A stretch of DNA of 64,000 bases from JBBBNV01 sp037137075 (GTDB taxonomy: Bacteria > Bacillota > Bacilli > Paenibacillales > NBRC-103111), in the NCBI RefSeq assembly GCF_037137075.1, contig NZ_JBBBNV010000007.1, positions 1-64,000 on the forward strand. Reading direction: 5' to 3'. Under the pieces are notes generated by a model. That model searched no databases. It saw only the letters and a list, made by a program, of their open reading frames with translations, and had not been told where the DNA came from. The position numbers and the translations under genes were made by a program. Every line of letters begins with the position of its first letter. Within the stretch, counting starts at the first letter, position 1. Shown here in pieces: positions 34,760 through 44,431 of this stretch.

Positions 34760-36772
34760 TTAATCCTGCGCTTTCAGCTCCAGCAATGCGTCACGCAGCT
34801 CGGCAGCCCGCTCGAACTGCAAATTTTTCGCCGCTTCCTTCATTTCCGCTTCCAACCGTTCGATAACCGACTTGCGGTCCTTCCTCGACATCTTCGAGCC
34901 CTTCAGATCGGTCAGGTAGTCGGACTTCTGTTCCGCTACCTTCGTCGCTTCGATGACATCCCGCACTTTTTTGCGAATCGTCTGCGGCGTAATCCCGTGC
35001 TTTTCATTATGCGCAAGCTGTATCGTCCGGCGCCGTTCGGTTTCACGAATCGCCTTGTCCATTGAGTCGGTTATTTTATCCCCGTACATGATAACACGTC
35101 CGTCAGCATTACGAGCCGCCCGGCCGATCGTCTGAATAAGAGAACGCTCTGCACGCAGAAACCCTTCCTTATCCGCATCCAGAATAGCGACCAGCGAAAC
35201 CTCGGGCAAATCAAGTCCTTCCCTCAGCAGGTTGATGCCGACCAGGACGTGGAATGTGCCAAGCCGCAAATCCCGCAAAATCTGCATCCGCTCCAGTGTC
35301 TTAATCTCGGAATGCATATAACGGACCTTAATTCCGACGTCCTTCAAATAATCGGTTAAATCCTCGGCCATTTTTTTGGTCAAGGTGGTAACGAGCACCC
35401 GTTCGTCCTTCGCCACCCGCTCATTAATTTCGCCTATCAGATCATCGATTTGACCTTTTGTCGGACGCACCTCAATAATCGGATCAACAAGTCCGGTCGG
35501 TCGTATAATCTGCTGTACCATGTCTGGGCAATGCTCCAGCTCATATGGTCCCGGAGTGGCCGAGACGTATATCATTTGGGTCGCCTTCTGCTCGAATTCC
35601 TCGAATCGGAGCGGTCGGTTGTCCAGCGCCGATGGAAGCCGGAAGCCATGTTCAACGAGCACTTCCTTGCGCGCCCGGTCCCCGTTGTACATCGCCCTTA
35701 TTTGAGGCAGCGTCACGTGGGACTCATCAATAACAATCAGCATGTCGTCCGGAAAATAATCAAACAGCGTATACGGCGTCGCTCCTCGCTCGCGGAATGT
35801 CAGCGGTCCGGAATAGTTCTCGATCCCGGAGCAGAAGCCGACCTCCAGCATCATCTCAATGTCATACCGGGTACGCTGCTCCAGCCGCTGCGCCTCCAGC
35901 AGCTTGCCGTTCTCTCGCAGCTCCGCAAGGCGTTCCTCCAATTCCTTCTCGATGTTCACCACCGCCAGCTTCATTCTGTCCTGGTGGGTTACAAAGTGGG
36001 ACGCAGGGAAGATGGATACATGATCACGTTCACCCAAAATCTCGCCTGTCAGAACATCAATCTCGGTAATCCGCTCAATCTCATCCCCGAACAGCTCCAC
36101 CCGAATGGCTTGTTCTCCGTGGGAGGCCGGGAAAATTTCGATAACATCGCCCCGCACACGGAACGTACCGCGGATGAAATTGATGTCGTTGCGCTGGTAC
36201 TGAATGTCCACCAGCTTGTGCAAAATCTCGTTGCGAGGCTTTTCCATTCCAGTGCGCAAAGACAGCACTAAATCCCGGTACTCCGACGGAGAACCGAGAC
36301 CGTAAATACAGGAGACGGAAGCAACGATAATAACGTCCCGCCGTTCAAATAACGAGCTGGTGGCCGAGTGGCGCAGCTTATCAATCTCATCGTTAATGCT
36401 GGAATCTTTCTCTATATAGGTGTCCGATGAAGCAATGTACGCTTCCGGCTGGTAGTAATCATAGTAGCTGACAAAGTACGACACCGCATTATTTGGGAAA
36501 AACTCCTGGAACTCGCTGCAGAGCTGAGCCGCGAGCGTCTTGTTATGAGCAATGACCAATGTCGGCCGGTTTAAGCGGGCGATCGTTTGGGCGATCGTAA
36601 ATGTTTTCCCCGTCCCTGTCGCACCAAGCAGGGTTTGATGCTTCTTCCCGGCTGCGATGCCCGCCGTCAGCTCATCAATAGCCTTCGGCTGGTCACCCTG
36701 GGGCGCGAACTCGGAAACGAGCTCAAAGCCTTTACTGCTTACTACAATGTCGCTCTTTTCATGCTCACTCAT
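34760..36772 (-). CDS. uvrB: excinuclease ABC subunit B
   Basis: 670 residues. UvrB is the DNA-verifying helicase-like subunit. Visible: Walker A GATGTGKTFTIAQ, the beta-hairpin region YYDYYQPEAYIASSDTYIEKD, motif II (MLIVIDESHVTLP), the HVLVGINLLREGLDLPEV and QTIGRAARN motifs, and the C-terminal UVR coiled coil (IERLEAEMKEAAKNLQFERAAELRD) that binds UvrC. First gene of the uvrBA operon, with a SigA promoter overlapped by a LexA-like box upstream. Confidence 0.97.
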   Translation of the reverse strand: MSEHEKSDIVVSSKGFELVSEFAPQGDQPKAIDELTAGIAAGKKHQTLLGATGTGKTFTIAQTIARLNRPTLVIAHNKTLAAQLCSEFQEFFPNNAVSYFVSYYDYYQPEAYIASSDTYIEKDSSINDEIDKLRHSATSSLFERRDVIIVASVSCIYGLGSPSEYRDLVLSLRTGMEKPRNEILHKLVDIQYQRNDINFIRGTFRVRGDVIEIFPASHGEQAIRVELFGDEIERITEIDVLTGEILGERDHVSIFPASHFVTHQDRMKLAVVNIEKELEERLAELRENGKLLEAQRLEQRTRYDIEMMLEVGFCSGIENYSGPLTFRERGATPYTLFDYFPDDMLIVIDESHVTLPQIRAMYNGDRARKEVLVEHGFRLPSALDNRPLRFEEFEQKATQMIYVSATPGPYELEHCPDMVQQIIRPTGLVDPIIEVRPTKGQIDDLIGEINERVAKDERVLVTTLTKKMAEDLTDYLKDVGIKVRYMHSEIKTLERMQILRDLRLGTFHVLVGINLLREGLDLPEVSLVAILDADKEGFLRAERSLIQTIGRAARNADGRVIMYGDKITDSMDKAIRETERRRTIQLAHNEKHGITPQTIRKKVRDVIEATKVAEQKSDYLTDLKGSKMSRKDRKSVIERLEAEMKEAAKNLQFERAAELRDALLELKAQD

Positions 36773-36852
36773 AAATTCCCACCTATCGTTCGGGATAATG
36801 TATGACCATTGACTTAAGTTCTACAAAATTTATAATAATTATGGCGTTAAAT

Positions 36853-36860
36853 TCCGATAT
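36853..36860 (+). promoter_or_regulatory. possible SigD -10 for the motAB-type genes
   Basis: TCCGATAT matches the SigD -10 GCCGATAT at 7 of 8 positions, about 140 bases before the motA-type start. The -35 (TAAT, spacing 16) is imperfect. Confidence 0.35.
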
Positions 36861-36886
36861 AAGTCATGATAACCTGTTCATCTGTG

Positions 36887-36936
36887 CGAATGCTTGTTCC
36901 CCTTGATATTATACCTTTTTTGTCAATACGTTGCAA
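36887..36936 (-). promoter_or_regulatory. uvrB promoter with LexA-like SOS box
   Basis: On the minus strand TTGCAA (36931-36936), 17-base spacer, TATAAT (36908-36913), then near the start point a LexA-type box at 36887-36900. Read on the plus strand it is CGAATGCTTGTTCC, matching the Bacillus consensus CGAACRNRYGTTYC at 12 of 14 positions. This predicts DNA-damage induction of uvrBA. Confidence 0.7.
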
Positions 36937-36999
36937 ATGAAGATTTCGCCCGAAGCCGTTTTTTTTTAGTTCCACTATATAGGATGGAGTGAATATTTC

Positions 37000-37797
37000 T
37001 TGGATATCACCACCTGGATTGGCATTATTATCGGGCTTACCGCCTTAGTTGGCGGCTATTTGCTCGAAGGGGGGCATATTAACGGACTTCTTGTCGGGAC
37101 CGCCGCCCTCATCGTATTTGGAGGCACGATCGGTGCTGTTATTGTCAGTTTTCCCAAAAAACAGCTGCGTCAACTCCCCAAAGCATTATCCATTGCATTT
37201 CGTGAAAAGCAGCGCGACCCGGACAAAATCATCCAAGAAATTGTAGATATGGCGACAACCGCGCGCCGGGCAGGCGTTCTTTCGCTGGAAAGCCGGGCCA
37301 TGGAGCACGAGGACCCTTTTTTGCGTAAAGGGCTCACGATGATTGTAGACGGCACCGATCCCGAGCTGACTAAACAAATTTTGGAGCTCGACATGGATGC
37401 AGTAGAAAAAAACTACAGCAACCTGGCCAAAATATTCGAATCCGCCGGCGGCTATGCCCCTACAATGGGGATTATCGGAACCGTGATGGGGCTGGTGCAC
37501 GTGCTCAGCAACCTCGCTGATCCGGCTTCCTTGGCTGGTTCAATCGCTACGGCCTTTACCGCTACATTATACGGTGTGGCCAGCGCGAATATCATTTACT
37601 TGCCGATTGCCGCCAAAATCAAGCAGCGCAGCGAAGAACAGACGATTGAAATGGAAATGATGCTGGAAGGTATACTGGCTCTTCAAGCCGGGGAAAACCC
37701 GCAGCTCATCCGGATGAAATTAACCTCCTTCCTTCCCGGAGAACTGACAGGCCCGGCCAAGCAGGAGAAAGGAACCGACGATGGCGAGGCGGCGTAG
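37000..37797 (+). CDS. flagellar stator protein, MotA/MotP family
   Basis: 265 residues with four membrane helices. The cytoplasmic loop carries the charged segment RRAGVLSLESRAMEHEDPFLRKGL that faces the rotor. The proline-containing C-terminal helices include YAPTMGIIGTVMGLVHVL and TATLYGVASANIIYLPIA. It forms the ion channel with the next gene's product. TTG start at 37000. It overlaps the motB-type gene by 17 bases. Whether H+ (MotA) or Na+ (MotP) drives it cannot be settled from sequence by eye. Confidence 0.88.
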   Translation: MDITTWIGIIIGLTALVGGYLLEGGHINGLLVGTAALIVFGGTIGAVIVSFPKKQLRQLPKALSIAFREKQRDPDKIIQEIVDMATTARRAGVLSLESRAMEHEDPFLRKGLTMIVDGTDPELTKQILELDMDAVEKNYSNLAKIFESAGGYAPTMGIIGTVMGLVHVLSNLADPASLAGSIATAFTATLYGVASANIIYLPIAAKIKQRSEEQTIEMEMMLEGILALQAGENPQLIRMKLTSFLPGELTGPAKQEKGTDDGEAA

Positions 37798-38536
37798 AAC
37801 AACAGATCACGGCCCCAACCATGAACGGTGGCTTATTACGTATGCAGACCTGATTACGCTGCTGCTCATTTTTTTCGTCATCCTCTATTCCGTCAGCAAG
37901 ATCGATGCAAATCAATATGATTCCTTGGCCCAATCGCTGCAATTCCAATTTAACAAAAATGACAGCCTTCTGGAGGCCGGGTCAGGGCTTAATGGCAGCA
38001 TGAATCCGTCTCCAAAGACGGACCAGGAGGCTGCGGACAAGGAGCGTGCAGAGCAAGAGGCTCGCGAGGCGCAGGAGCAGAAGCTTCAGGATGCATTAAA
38101 AATCATAAACGACTATATCTCGGAGAACCATCTGGAAGCCGAGGTATCCGTCCGGGATACGGAGAAAGGCATTTCCATTACCCTGAAGGACTTGTTTCTC
38201 TTCGATCTCGGCAAAGCCGACTTGAAGCCGGCGGCATCCCCTATTCTTGAGCAGCTCGCGGCGCTTGTTCCGAAGCTTGACAGCAAAATAAGCATCGAAG
38301 GCCATACCGACAACCTGCCACTGGCTACGGGCGCGCTTTACAAGGACAACTGGGGACTTTCCGGAGCCCGCTCCCTTTCCGTGCTGCGATACTTTGTCGA
38401 AACCGCCAAGCTGGATTCCAGCCAATTTATTTTTACCGGCTACGCCGATACCCGGCCAGTCGCCCCGAACGATACGGAAGAGAACCGCACCAAAAACCGG
38501 CGGGTGGAGATCGTCGTCCTGCGCAGCTCCCCATAA
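37781..38536 (+). CDS. flagellar stator protein, MotB/MotS family
   Basis: 251 residues. There is one N-terminal helix with the ion-carrying Asp23 (WLITYADLITLLLIFFVILY), a Glu/Ala/Gln-rich linker that acts as plug region, and a C-terminal OmpA-like peptidoglycan-binding domain (KISIEGHTDNLPL; SGARSLSVLRYF; FTGYADTRPVAPNDTEENRTKNRRVEIVV). Coupled to the preceding stator gene and followed by a strong terminator. Confidence 0.9.
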   Translation: MARRRRTTDHGPNHERWLITYADLITLLLIFFVILYSVSKIDANQYDSLAQSLQFQFNKNDSLLEAGSGLNGSMNPSPKTDQEAADKERAEQEAREAQEQKLQDALKIINDYISENHLEAEVSVRDTEKGISITLKDLFLFDLGKADLKPAASPILEQLAALVPKLDSKISIEGHTDNLPLATGALYKDNWGLSGARSLSVLRYFVETAKLDSSQFIFTGYADTRPVAPNDTEENRTKNRRVEIVVLRSSP

Positions 38537-38554
38537 GCCGGACATCCGCAAACA

Positions 38555-38593
38555 AGGGCTTCGTCTTGGTTTCCAAGACGAAGCCCTCTTTTT
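38555..38593. terminator. bidirectional terminator
   Basis: A 15-bp perfect stem AGGGCTTCGTCTTGG/CCAAGACGAAGCCCT with a 3-base loop, followed by CTCTTTTT. It separates the stator genes from the convergent minJ-like gene. Confidence 0.85.
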
Positions 38594-38612
38594 CAATGGA
38601 CCGCAAAAGCCT

Positions 38613-39890
38613 TTACATCGATTTGGAATTTCGCTTCAACCCGGAAAGTCTTTTTTTCAGGAAGGCGAAGACACTAGGCTCCTCAAATTCGGCATAAAAC
38701 GGCACCTGCTCATCCGGAGCCAGCAGAATACCCAGCTGATGATGCTCGCCGGCATAAACCGCCCGCTGGACAAACTTGGTATGGCCGGCCAAATTAAGCA
38801 CCTCCAGCTTGCTGAATGCCGAATTTTGCTGCAGAGCCAAATGAAGATCCTCTTTTCGCCGGACTCTGTGCCCATTGGCCTTCTCGATAATTTCCCCGGC
38901 CAGGAGCCCCATCTCCTCCGCCGGGCTGCCGGGCAGCACAGCCAATATTTTGAGACCCCGGGCGTCATGCACAAAGAGCGGGCTCTGCTCTCGCTCCTCC
39001 CACTTGCTGTAGGCAATCATCAGCTCATGCAGCAGCACGGTCAGCAAGGACGCTCCTATCGTAAATAACGGCTGGACCTGCACCAGACCCGATAAGCCAA
39101 GCACAATCATACCGTACACGAACAGCAGCCGGGCACTTTTTCGGGCTTTGATTTGCGGCAGACGGGTAACCGTCCGCTCCGCAAAGCCGATGACAACCGG
39201 GAAAGCAACGAATGCCCAGCCCTGTGACCATAAGCCGGACCCGAACAACGGCTCCCAGGGGAGCGAAGATACAGCCCCCGGCAGGGGCACCAGCAAAAAC
39301 AACGGAACCGGCCACCAGCCCTGCAGTGTATATCCGCCGACAATTTTCCCCCGTTTCCCGGAGAAAAACAGCGGACTGGCCGTCTTTGCCCCCTGCAAAC
39401 GAACCAATAGCGCCTCTGCCAAGTGCAGCAGCGCCGCCAGCGCCAGCAAAGACGGAACGTGCAGCCTCTCCAGCGGCCCGGTCAACCAGAGCCAGGAGGG
39501 AGAGGCCGCCCACTGCGGCAATAAGCCTACCAAAGCATGGAGAACACCAAGCAGACCGGCCGCATAAGCCATACAGAGAAACCGGATTTTCAAAAGCACC
39601 AGCACGATGGCAGCTCCCCAGAGCAGCAGCACGGCCTCCGGCTGCAAGACAGCCCCGAGGTACGCCATTGGAAGCGATACCGCCACGCCAGCCAAGGCGC
39701 CCCACAAAATGGTTCGCCACGTTTCGGCCACCAAAGAGTGAAGCTTGGTGGCGAACAGCTTCCGTTCAAAGAAAATTTGCCGCCTGTATTTCAGGATAAT
39801 CAGCAGCAACCCGATATAATAAAACGGCTGCGTCAGCAGCTGAAAGAACGCAAAGAGCACGCGCCATAACAAATCCAGAGCCAAATCCAT
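38613..39890 (-). CDS. PDZ-domain polytopic membrane protein, MinJ-like
   Basis: About 425 residues. Seven to eight hydrophobic helices fill the first ~310 residues and a PDZ domain ends the protein (GLKILAVLPGSPAEEMGLLAGEIIEKANGHRVRRKEDLHLAL). This layout and its place beside ctpB and ftsEX match B. subtilis MinJ, which links DivIVA to MinCD at cell poles and septa. Sequence similarity of the membrane part cannot be judged by eye, so the call leans on architecture and synteny. I prefer the ATG at 39890 to the GTG at 39905 because GGGGTGA fits it better. Confidence 0.72.
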   Translation of the reverse strand: MDLALDLLWRVLFAFFQLLTQPFYYIGLLLIILKYRRQIFFERKLFATKLHSLVAETWRTILWGALAGVAVSLPMAYLGAVLQPEAVLLLWGAAIVLVLLKIRFLCMAYAAGLLGVLHALVGLLPQWAASPSWLWLTGPLERLHVPSLLALAALLHLAEALLVRLQGAKTASPLFFSGKRGKIVGGYTLQGWWPVPLFLLVPLPGAVSSLPWEPLFGSGLWSQGWAFVAFPVVIGFAERTVTRLPQIKARKSARLLFVYGMIVLGLSGLVQVQPLFTIGASLLTVLLHELMIAYSKWEEREQSPLFVHDARGLKILAVLPGSPAEEMGLLAGEIIEKANGHRVRRKEDLHLALQQNSAFSKLEVLNLAGHTKFVQRAVYAGEHHQLGILLAPDEQVPFYAEFEEPSVFAFLKKRLSGLKRNSKSM

Positions 39891-39953
39891 ATCGTTTTCG
39901 ATCACCCCGCGTCGGCATCATATCCTATGAAGGATGACACCCTCATTTAACCA

Positions 39954-39987
39954 AGAAAAAAAGAAGGCGGATAAATCAGCCTTCTTT
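39954..39987 (-). terminator. terminator after ctpB-like gene
   Basis: On the minus strand AAGAAGGC/GCCTTCTT followed by TTTTTTTC. It lies between the S41 peptidase and the minJ-like gene, so the latter probably has its own promoter. Confidence 0.75.
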
Positions 39988-40053
39988 ACGTATTCGACAG
40001 TACCGCCTTGTAATCCTGCCGTATTCAGCTTTTTCCGGCCGGGACCGTCCTGA

Positions 40054-41493
40054 TTATTTCACCAAGCCTTGCACTACCTTCAAGGCTTCCTTCAGCTGCA
40101 GGTCGTTCTTCGGATTGCGGATTTCCTTATACACCGCTTCCTCGATTTTTTGCGCTGTCTGTGCGTCGACTTCCCCGTTCATTGGCAAATTGTTCAGCCG
40201 CTGGAAGGCTTTGACCGCCAGCTCGGTTTTATCGTTGAAATAACCGTCCGTACGGCCGGGCTTGAGTCCAAGCCCATCCAGCATAACCTGCAGATTCTTG
40301 ACATCGTCGCCGGTCATGTCCAGCTTGAGGGTCGTTTTTTTCGTCATCGGCACAGCCTTGAACATCGAAGGCTGCTCGACCTCCACATCAGGCGCGATCC
40401 CTTTTTTGTGGATCCAGTTCCCATTTGGCGTCAGCCATTTGTACACGGTCATCTTGATGTTGCTGCCGTCGCCCATTTCCTTCTCGAACGTCACCTGAAC
40501 GGTGCCCTTCCCATAGCTCGTTTGGCCGACCAGCGTGGCGCCCGCCGATTCCTTCAGCGCACCGGCCAGTATCTCCGAAGCGCTGGCGCTTCCGCCATTA
40601 ATCAGTACGACAATCGGATATGTTTTGCCGGTCCCTTTGGACAGCTCCGGCTTTTTGTTGCCATCCCGATCCTCGATTTGCAGAATTGGCTTTCCGCTCG
40701 CTACAAACGGCTCGGCGATTTCCACTACTGCAGGCAGCAAGCCGCCCGGATCGTTGCGCACGTCAATAATGAGCCCTTTCATTCCTTTAGCTTCCAAGGC
40801 TTTCAGCTCTTCCTTGAACCGTTTGGCCGTAAACTGGACGAATTGGCTGACATCAATCTTCCCGATATTGCCCTCCAGCATCTCGGAGGACACCGTCTCG
40901 ATTGGAATGTCGTCACGCACGACAATAATTTGCACCGGCTCGCCGGAGCCCGATCGCAGCACTTCCAGCTTGGCCTGCGTGCCCTTCGCCCCGCGAATTT
41001 TGGCGACGGCCTCATTCAGCTTCAGTCCGTCCAGCTTCTCCCCGTTGACCGAGAGAATAACATCCCCTGCGATGATACCGGCTTTTTCCGCAGGCGATCC
41101 CTTAATCGGAGATACAATGGTTACTTTGCCTTCTTCAAGCGATACCTCCGCGCCAATGCCCTGGAAAGAGGATTCGAGCGTCTCCTCAAACATTTGGGCT
41201 TCCTTTTGGTCCATGTACACGGAGAAAGGGTCTTCCAGTGCCGACAGCATCCCGTTAACAGCACCGTTAATGATCTTCTCGCTGTCAACCTGCTGCACAT
41301 ACTTGCTCTGGATTAAATTGTAGGTCGTCTCCAGCTTCTGCAAATCTTTGTTTGCCATTCCTGCGGTTACTCCGCCGCCCTTAGAAGCGAAACTAAGCGG
41401 CCCTACGAGCGTTAGAGTCAGCAAACTGCTGGCAAACATCGAGACCAAAATGACGGCGACCCATAGAACAATTTTGCGGCCACGATCCTGCAT
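40054..41493 (-). CDS. C-terminal processing peptidase (S41), CtpB-like
   Basis: 479 residues. A signal-anchor (VLWVAVILVSMFASSLLTLTLV) is followed by a PDZ domain (GKVTIVSPIKGSPAEKAGIIAGDVILSV), the S41 protease with serine in NGGSASASEIL and lysine in YGKGTVQ, and a C-terminal peptidoglycan-binding domain (MTGDDVKNLQVMLDGLG to FQRLNNLPMNGEVD). In B. subtilis CtpB cleaves SpoIVFA to trigger SigK. The exported PDZ-gated protease role is secure; the substrate here is inferred. It follows the M23 gene by 140 bases. Confidence 0.9.
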   Translation of the reverse strand: MQDRGRKIVLWVAVILVSMFASSLLTLTLVGPLSFASKGGGVTAGMANKDLQKLETTYNLIQSKYVQQVDSEKIINGAVNGMLSALEDPFSVYMDQKEAQMFEETLESSFQGIGAEVSLEEGKVTIVSPIKGSPAEKAGIIAGDVILSVNGEKLDGLKLNEAVAKIRGAKGTQAKLEVLRSGSGEPVQIIVVRDDIPIETVSSEMLEGNIGKIDVSQFVQFTAKRFKEELKALEAKGMKGLIIDVRNDPGGLLPAVVEIAEPFVASGKPILQIEDRDGNKKPELSKGTGKTYPIVVLINGGSASASEILAGALKESAGATLVGQTSYGKGTVQVTFEKEMGDGSNIKMTVYKWLTPNGNWIHKKGIAPDVEVEQPSMFKAVPMTKKTTLKLDMTGDDVKNLQVMLDGLGLKPGRTDGYFNDKTELAVKAFQRLNNLPMNGEVDAQTAQKIEEAVYKEIRNPKNDLQLKEALKVVQGLVK

Positions 41494-41633
41494 GTTATCC
41501 TAATCCCACCTTCGGCTACTTCCATCCTCATCCGTTCCCATCTAGTATATGACAGGCTTGTACGGATTCATTCCATTTTCTTCCCAAACCGGCTGTTTTC
41601 TATATTTTTTACGAAGGAAGACGCCTGCAACGC

Positions 41634-42818
41634 TTATTTTACAAAAGGCATCGGATCGGTACGATTGCCGTTCTGGCGGACCTCAAAGTGCAGATGGTTC
41701 CCGGTTGCCCGCCCGGTCATCCCGACTTCGGCGATTTTGTCGCCTTTCTTGACGGTCTGGCCTTCCTTCACCAAAATACCGCCTTGACGAATATGACCGT
41801 ACCATGATGTAAGCCCGCTGCCGTGATCAATAACGACCAGGTTTCCATATCCGCCATTGTTGAAGCCGGCATTGATGACAACTCCGCTCTCCGCCGCAAT
41901 AATCGCGGTGCCTTGAGGCGCCCCGATATCTATCCCGGAGTGATAAGCGTTTGCTTTCGTGAACGGGTCGGTACGATTGCCGAATCCCGATGTGATGGTA
42001 TAATGTCCGGGCAGCGGCCAGCCCAGCTTGCCGCCTTTGTAGTAGTCAATCTTCTGCTTTTGGTTGGCGAGTGCCGACTTCTGCTTGATCAGCTCAACCA
42101 GCTGTCTTTCGCTTTCCTCGTCGATCTCCTCATAGGCCTGCTCCTGCTTGCTGAGGGTCTGAACGCGTTTCTTCTTCTCATTCTCCTGAGCGACCATCTG
42201 ATCCTTGAGACGGCTAGCTTCGGCATACATCACCTGAATGTCTTGTAAGTGCTCTTCAATTTCCTGCTTCTTGGCCTTTACCGTATCCCGATCGACCTTA
42301 TTCGCTTCAAGCATTTCCTTATCCTGCCCGACGATCGTTTTCAGAGCCTGATACCGGTTGAGAAAATCCGTGAAGCTGTTGGCACTCAGCAGCACGTCCA
42401 AATACGAGACCACTCCGTTGGTATACATCAGCCGCACTCTGGATTTCAGCATTTCATCACGGGATTCAACCCGCTGCTGCGCCTCATCCAGCTGCTTGCC
42501 CGCGTCCTTCAGCTTGACGGTCGTATCATCAATTTTGCCATCCAGCTCATGAATTCGGAACGTCTGCTCATCAATTTGCTTCACCAGCTGCTGAATAGAA
42601 ATCAGCACCTGATTTTTTTCCTGAGTCGTTTTTTTCTTGTCCTCCGCAGCCTTCTTCTGGCTTTGGCGCACTTTATCCTCTTGCTTCTTCAAATTAGCGA
42701 TTTTGGCGTCTATTTCCTCGTTGGTCATTGCCTGACCGGATGAGGGCAGCAGCAGCAGAGCGCCCATCGATACCGTGATAATTCCTGAAACCATGCGTGT
42801 CACACTGCGGTTCAACAT
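41634..42818 (-). CDS. M23 family murein hydrolase with coiled coil (EnvC-like)
   Basis: 394 residues. A signal peptide (ITVSMGALLLLPSSGQA) leads into a long coiled coil (about residues 32-255, rich in Lys, Glu and Gln), then the lysostaphin-type M23 domain with its zinc motifs HSGIDIG and, at the end, NHLHFEVRQNG, plus SWYGHI. The layout matches EnvC-type regulators and hydrolases that FtsEX controls across the membrane. It lies directly after ftsX (25 bases), which supports FtsEX control; in B. subtilis that partner is the unrelated CwlO. Confidence 0.88.
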   Translation of the reverse strand: MLNRSVTRMVSGIITVSMGALLLLPSSGQAMTNEEIDAKIANLKKQEDKVRQSQKKAAEDKKKTTQEKNQVLISIQQLVKQIDEQTFRIHELDGKIDDTTVKLKDAGKQLDEAQQRVESRDEMLKSRVRLMYTNGVVSYLDVLLSANSFTDFLNRYQALKTIVGQDKEMLEANKVDRDTVKAKKQEIEEHLQDIQVMYAEASRLKDQMVAQENEKKKRVQTLSKQEQAYEEIDEESERQLVELIKQKSALANQKQKIDYYKGGKLGWPLPGHYTITSGFGNRTDPFTKANAYHSGIDIGAPQGTAIIAAESGVVINAGFNNGGYGNLVVIDHGSGLTSWYGHIRQGGILVKEGQTVKKGDKIAEVGMTGRATGNHLHFEVRQNGNRTDPMPFVK

Positions 42819-42843
42819 CTATTCCTCCCCGACAGAATTCGCA

Positions 42844-43755
42844 TTACACCTTCAAAAACTTGCGCACTGTAATGATACTTCCCCATACCCCGATGACAAT
42901 GCCGATACTCAGCAGCAGTCCGCCTACCTGCAGCAGCACCTGCTCCGGCGGAAGCAGCTTAATCAGCATCATGCTCAAATTCAACTGACTGGCCTGGAAC
43001 AGCTGCCAGTAGCCGTACAGCAGCACCCCGATAGGAATGATGGAGCCAATGAGGCCCAGCAGGGCGCCCTCAATAAAGAAAGGCCAGCGAATAAAAGCAT
43101 TGGTCGCTCCGACCAGCTTCATAATGCTGATCTCGCGTCGGCGCGCGATAATTGTAATCTTGATTGTATTGGCAATCAGAAACATCGCCGTAAAGGCCAG
43201 CCCCGCCACCAGGACAAGCCCGATATTGCGGACCAGCTTCGTAATTTTGAACAGCGTCTCTACCGTACCGTGACCATAATCCACTTTTGAAATCGGCTGC
43301 GGGTTTTTGCCCCGGTTCAGCTCCAATATTTGCTCCGCCACCTGTGTGACCGCTGTTGGCTCCACCACTTCGACAGTAAAGGAGTCCGGCAGCGGATTTT
43401 CGTTATCCAGGCCGTCCAGGATAGCTCTATTTTCTTGCCCGAGTGTTTCCCTGAGCTTCTTCAGTCCCTCATCCTTCGGTATGTAGGTCGCGTTTCTAAT
43501 TTGCGGGTTGGCGTTCAATGCCTTCTGCAAATCGGCTACCTGCTGGGGAGTCACTTCATCCAGAAAAACCTGAATCTCCACTTCGCTTTCAATCTGATTG
43601 GCCAAATAATTGACATTCAGCGCCAACAGCAAAAACACGCCCAAAATAAACAAAGAAATGGCAATCGCGCTTGTCGAAGCAAACGACATCCATCCGTTAC
43701 GCATGACGTTGCGGGTGCCTTCCCGAAAATGACGGCCCATCGTACTAAACTTCAT
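42844..43755 (-). CDS. ftsX: cell division ABC permease FtsX
   Basis: 303 residues with four helices. The N-terminal region MKFSTMGRHFREGTRNVMRNGWM, the external loop after helix 1 (SEVEIQVFLDEVTPQQV) and the RRREISIMKLVGATNAFIRWPFFIEG block are typical FtsX. ATG 43755 is chosen since AGAGGAG is 10 bases ahead; this overlaps the ftsE 3' end by 11 bases. It carries the FtsE signal across the membrane to a murein hydrolase, here probably the M23 protein encoded next. Confidence 0.95.
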   Translation of the reverse strand: MKFSTMGRHFREGTRNVMRNGWMSFASTSAIAISLFILGVFLLLALNVNYLANQIESEVEIQVFLDEVTPQQVADLQKALNANPQIRNATYIPKDEGLKKLRETLGQENRAILDGLDNENPLPDSFTVEVVEPTAVTQVAEQILELNRGKNPQPISKVDYGHGTVETLFKITKLVRNIGLVLVAGLAFTAMFLIANTIKITIIARRREISIMKLVGATNAFIRWPFFIEGALLGLIGSIIPIGVLLYGYWQLFQASQLNLSMMLIKLLPPEQVLLQVGGLLLSIGIVIGVWGSIITVRKFLKV

Positions 43756-44431
43756 AGCCGTATTCTCCTCTTGCCTCGTCACGCGCAATGACGCCCTGCT
43801 CGATGGCTATCACCCGTTTGCGCAGCGTATTGACGATTTCTTTGTTATGTGTGGCCATGACAATGGTTGTCCCGCGGAAGCTGATTTCTTCAAGCAGCTT
43901 CATAATTTCCCAGGACGTATCGGGATCGAGATTTCCCGTCGGTTCGTCAGCGATAATGACGGACGGATTGTTCACAATTGCTCTGGCGATAGCTACACGC
44001 TGCTGCTCCCCGCCCGATAGCTGATTCGGGTACGAAGCACCCTTGTCCTTCAGCCGCACCAGATCCAGCACCTCCTGCGTCCGCCGCTTAATCAGCCGGC
44101 TGGGCGCCTCGATAACCTCCATAGCAAAAGCGATGTTCTCCTGAACGGTGAGCTTGGGAAGAAGCCGGAAATCCTGAAAAATAACTCCAATGTTGCGGCG
44201 GACAAACGGAATCTTGCGCTGCTTTAACTTCTCCAGATTGAATCCATTCACAAAAATATGACCTTTGGTCGGTCGCTCTTCTCGATACATAAGCTTCATA
44301 AAGGTTGATTTGCCGGCCCCCGAGGGACCCACGACATAAACAAATTCATTGCTGTTCACTTTGACGGTGATCCCGCGGAGCGCGTGAGTGCCGTCGGGAT
44401 ACGTCTTCCACACATCCTGCATTTCAATCAA
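43745..44431 (-). CDS. ftsE: cell division ATP-binding protein FtsE
   Basis: 228 residues from a TTG at 44431 (AGGAA 9 bases ahead, and FtsE proteins begin MIEMxxVxKxYP); the frame opens 9 bases earlier with GTG. Walker A GPSGAGKSTFMKLMY, Q-loop VIFQDFRLL, signature LSGGEQQRVAIARA, Walker B VIIADEPTGNLDP, H-loop MATHNKE. It energises FtsX. First gene of ftsE-ftsX-M23-ctpB. Confidence 0.95.
   Translation of the reverse strand: MIEMQDVWKTYPDGTHALRGITVKVNSNEFVYVVGPSGAGKSTFMKLMYREERPTKGHIFVNGFNLEKLKQRKIPFVRRNIGVIFQDFRLLPKLTVQENIAFAMEVIEAPSRLIKRRTQEVLDLVRLKDKGASYPNQLSGGEQQRVAIARAIVNNPSVIIADEPTGNLDPDTSWEIMKLLEEISFRGTTIVMATHNKEIVNTLRKRVIAIEQGVIARDEARGEYGYEV

Noticed and set aside
40069..41316. 415-codon plus-strand frame
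   Set aside because: Antisense of the S41 peptidase gene; no supporting motif or start signal.
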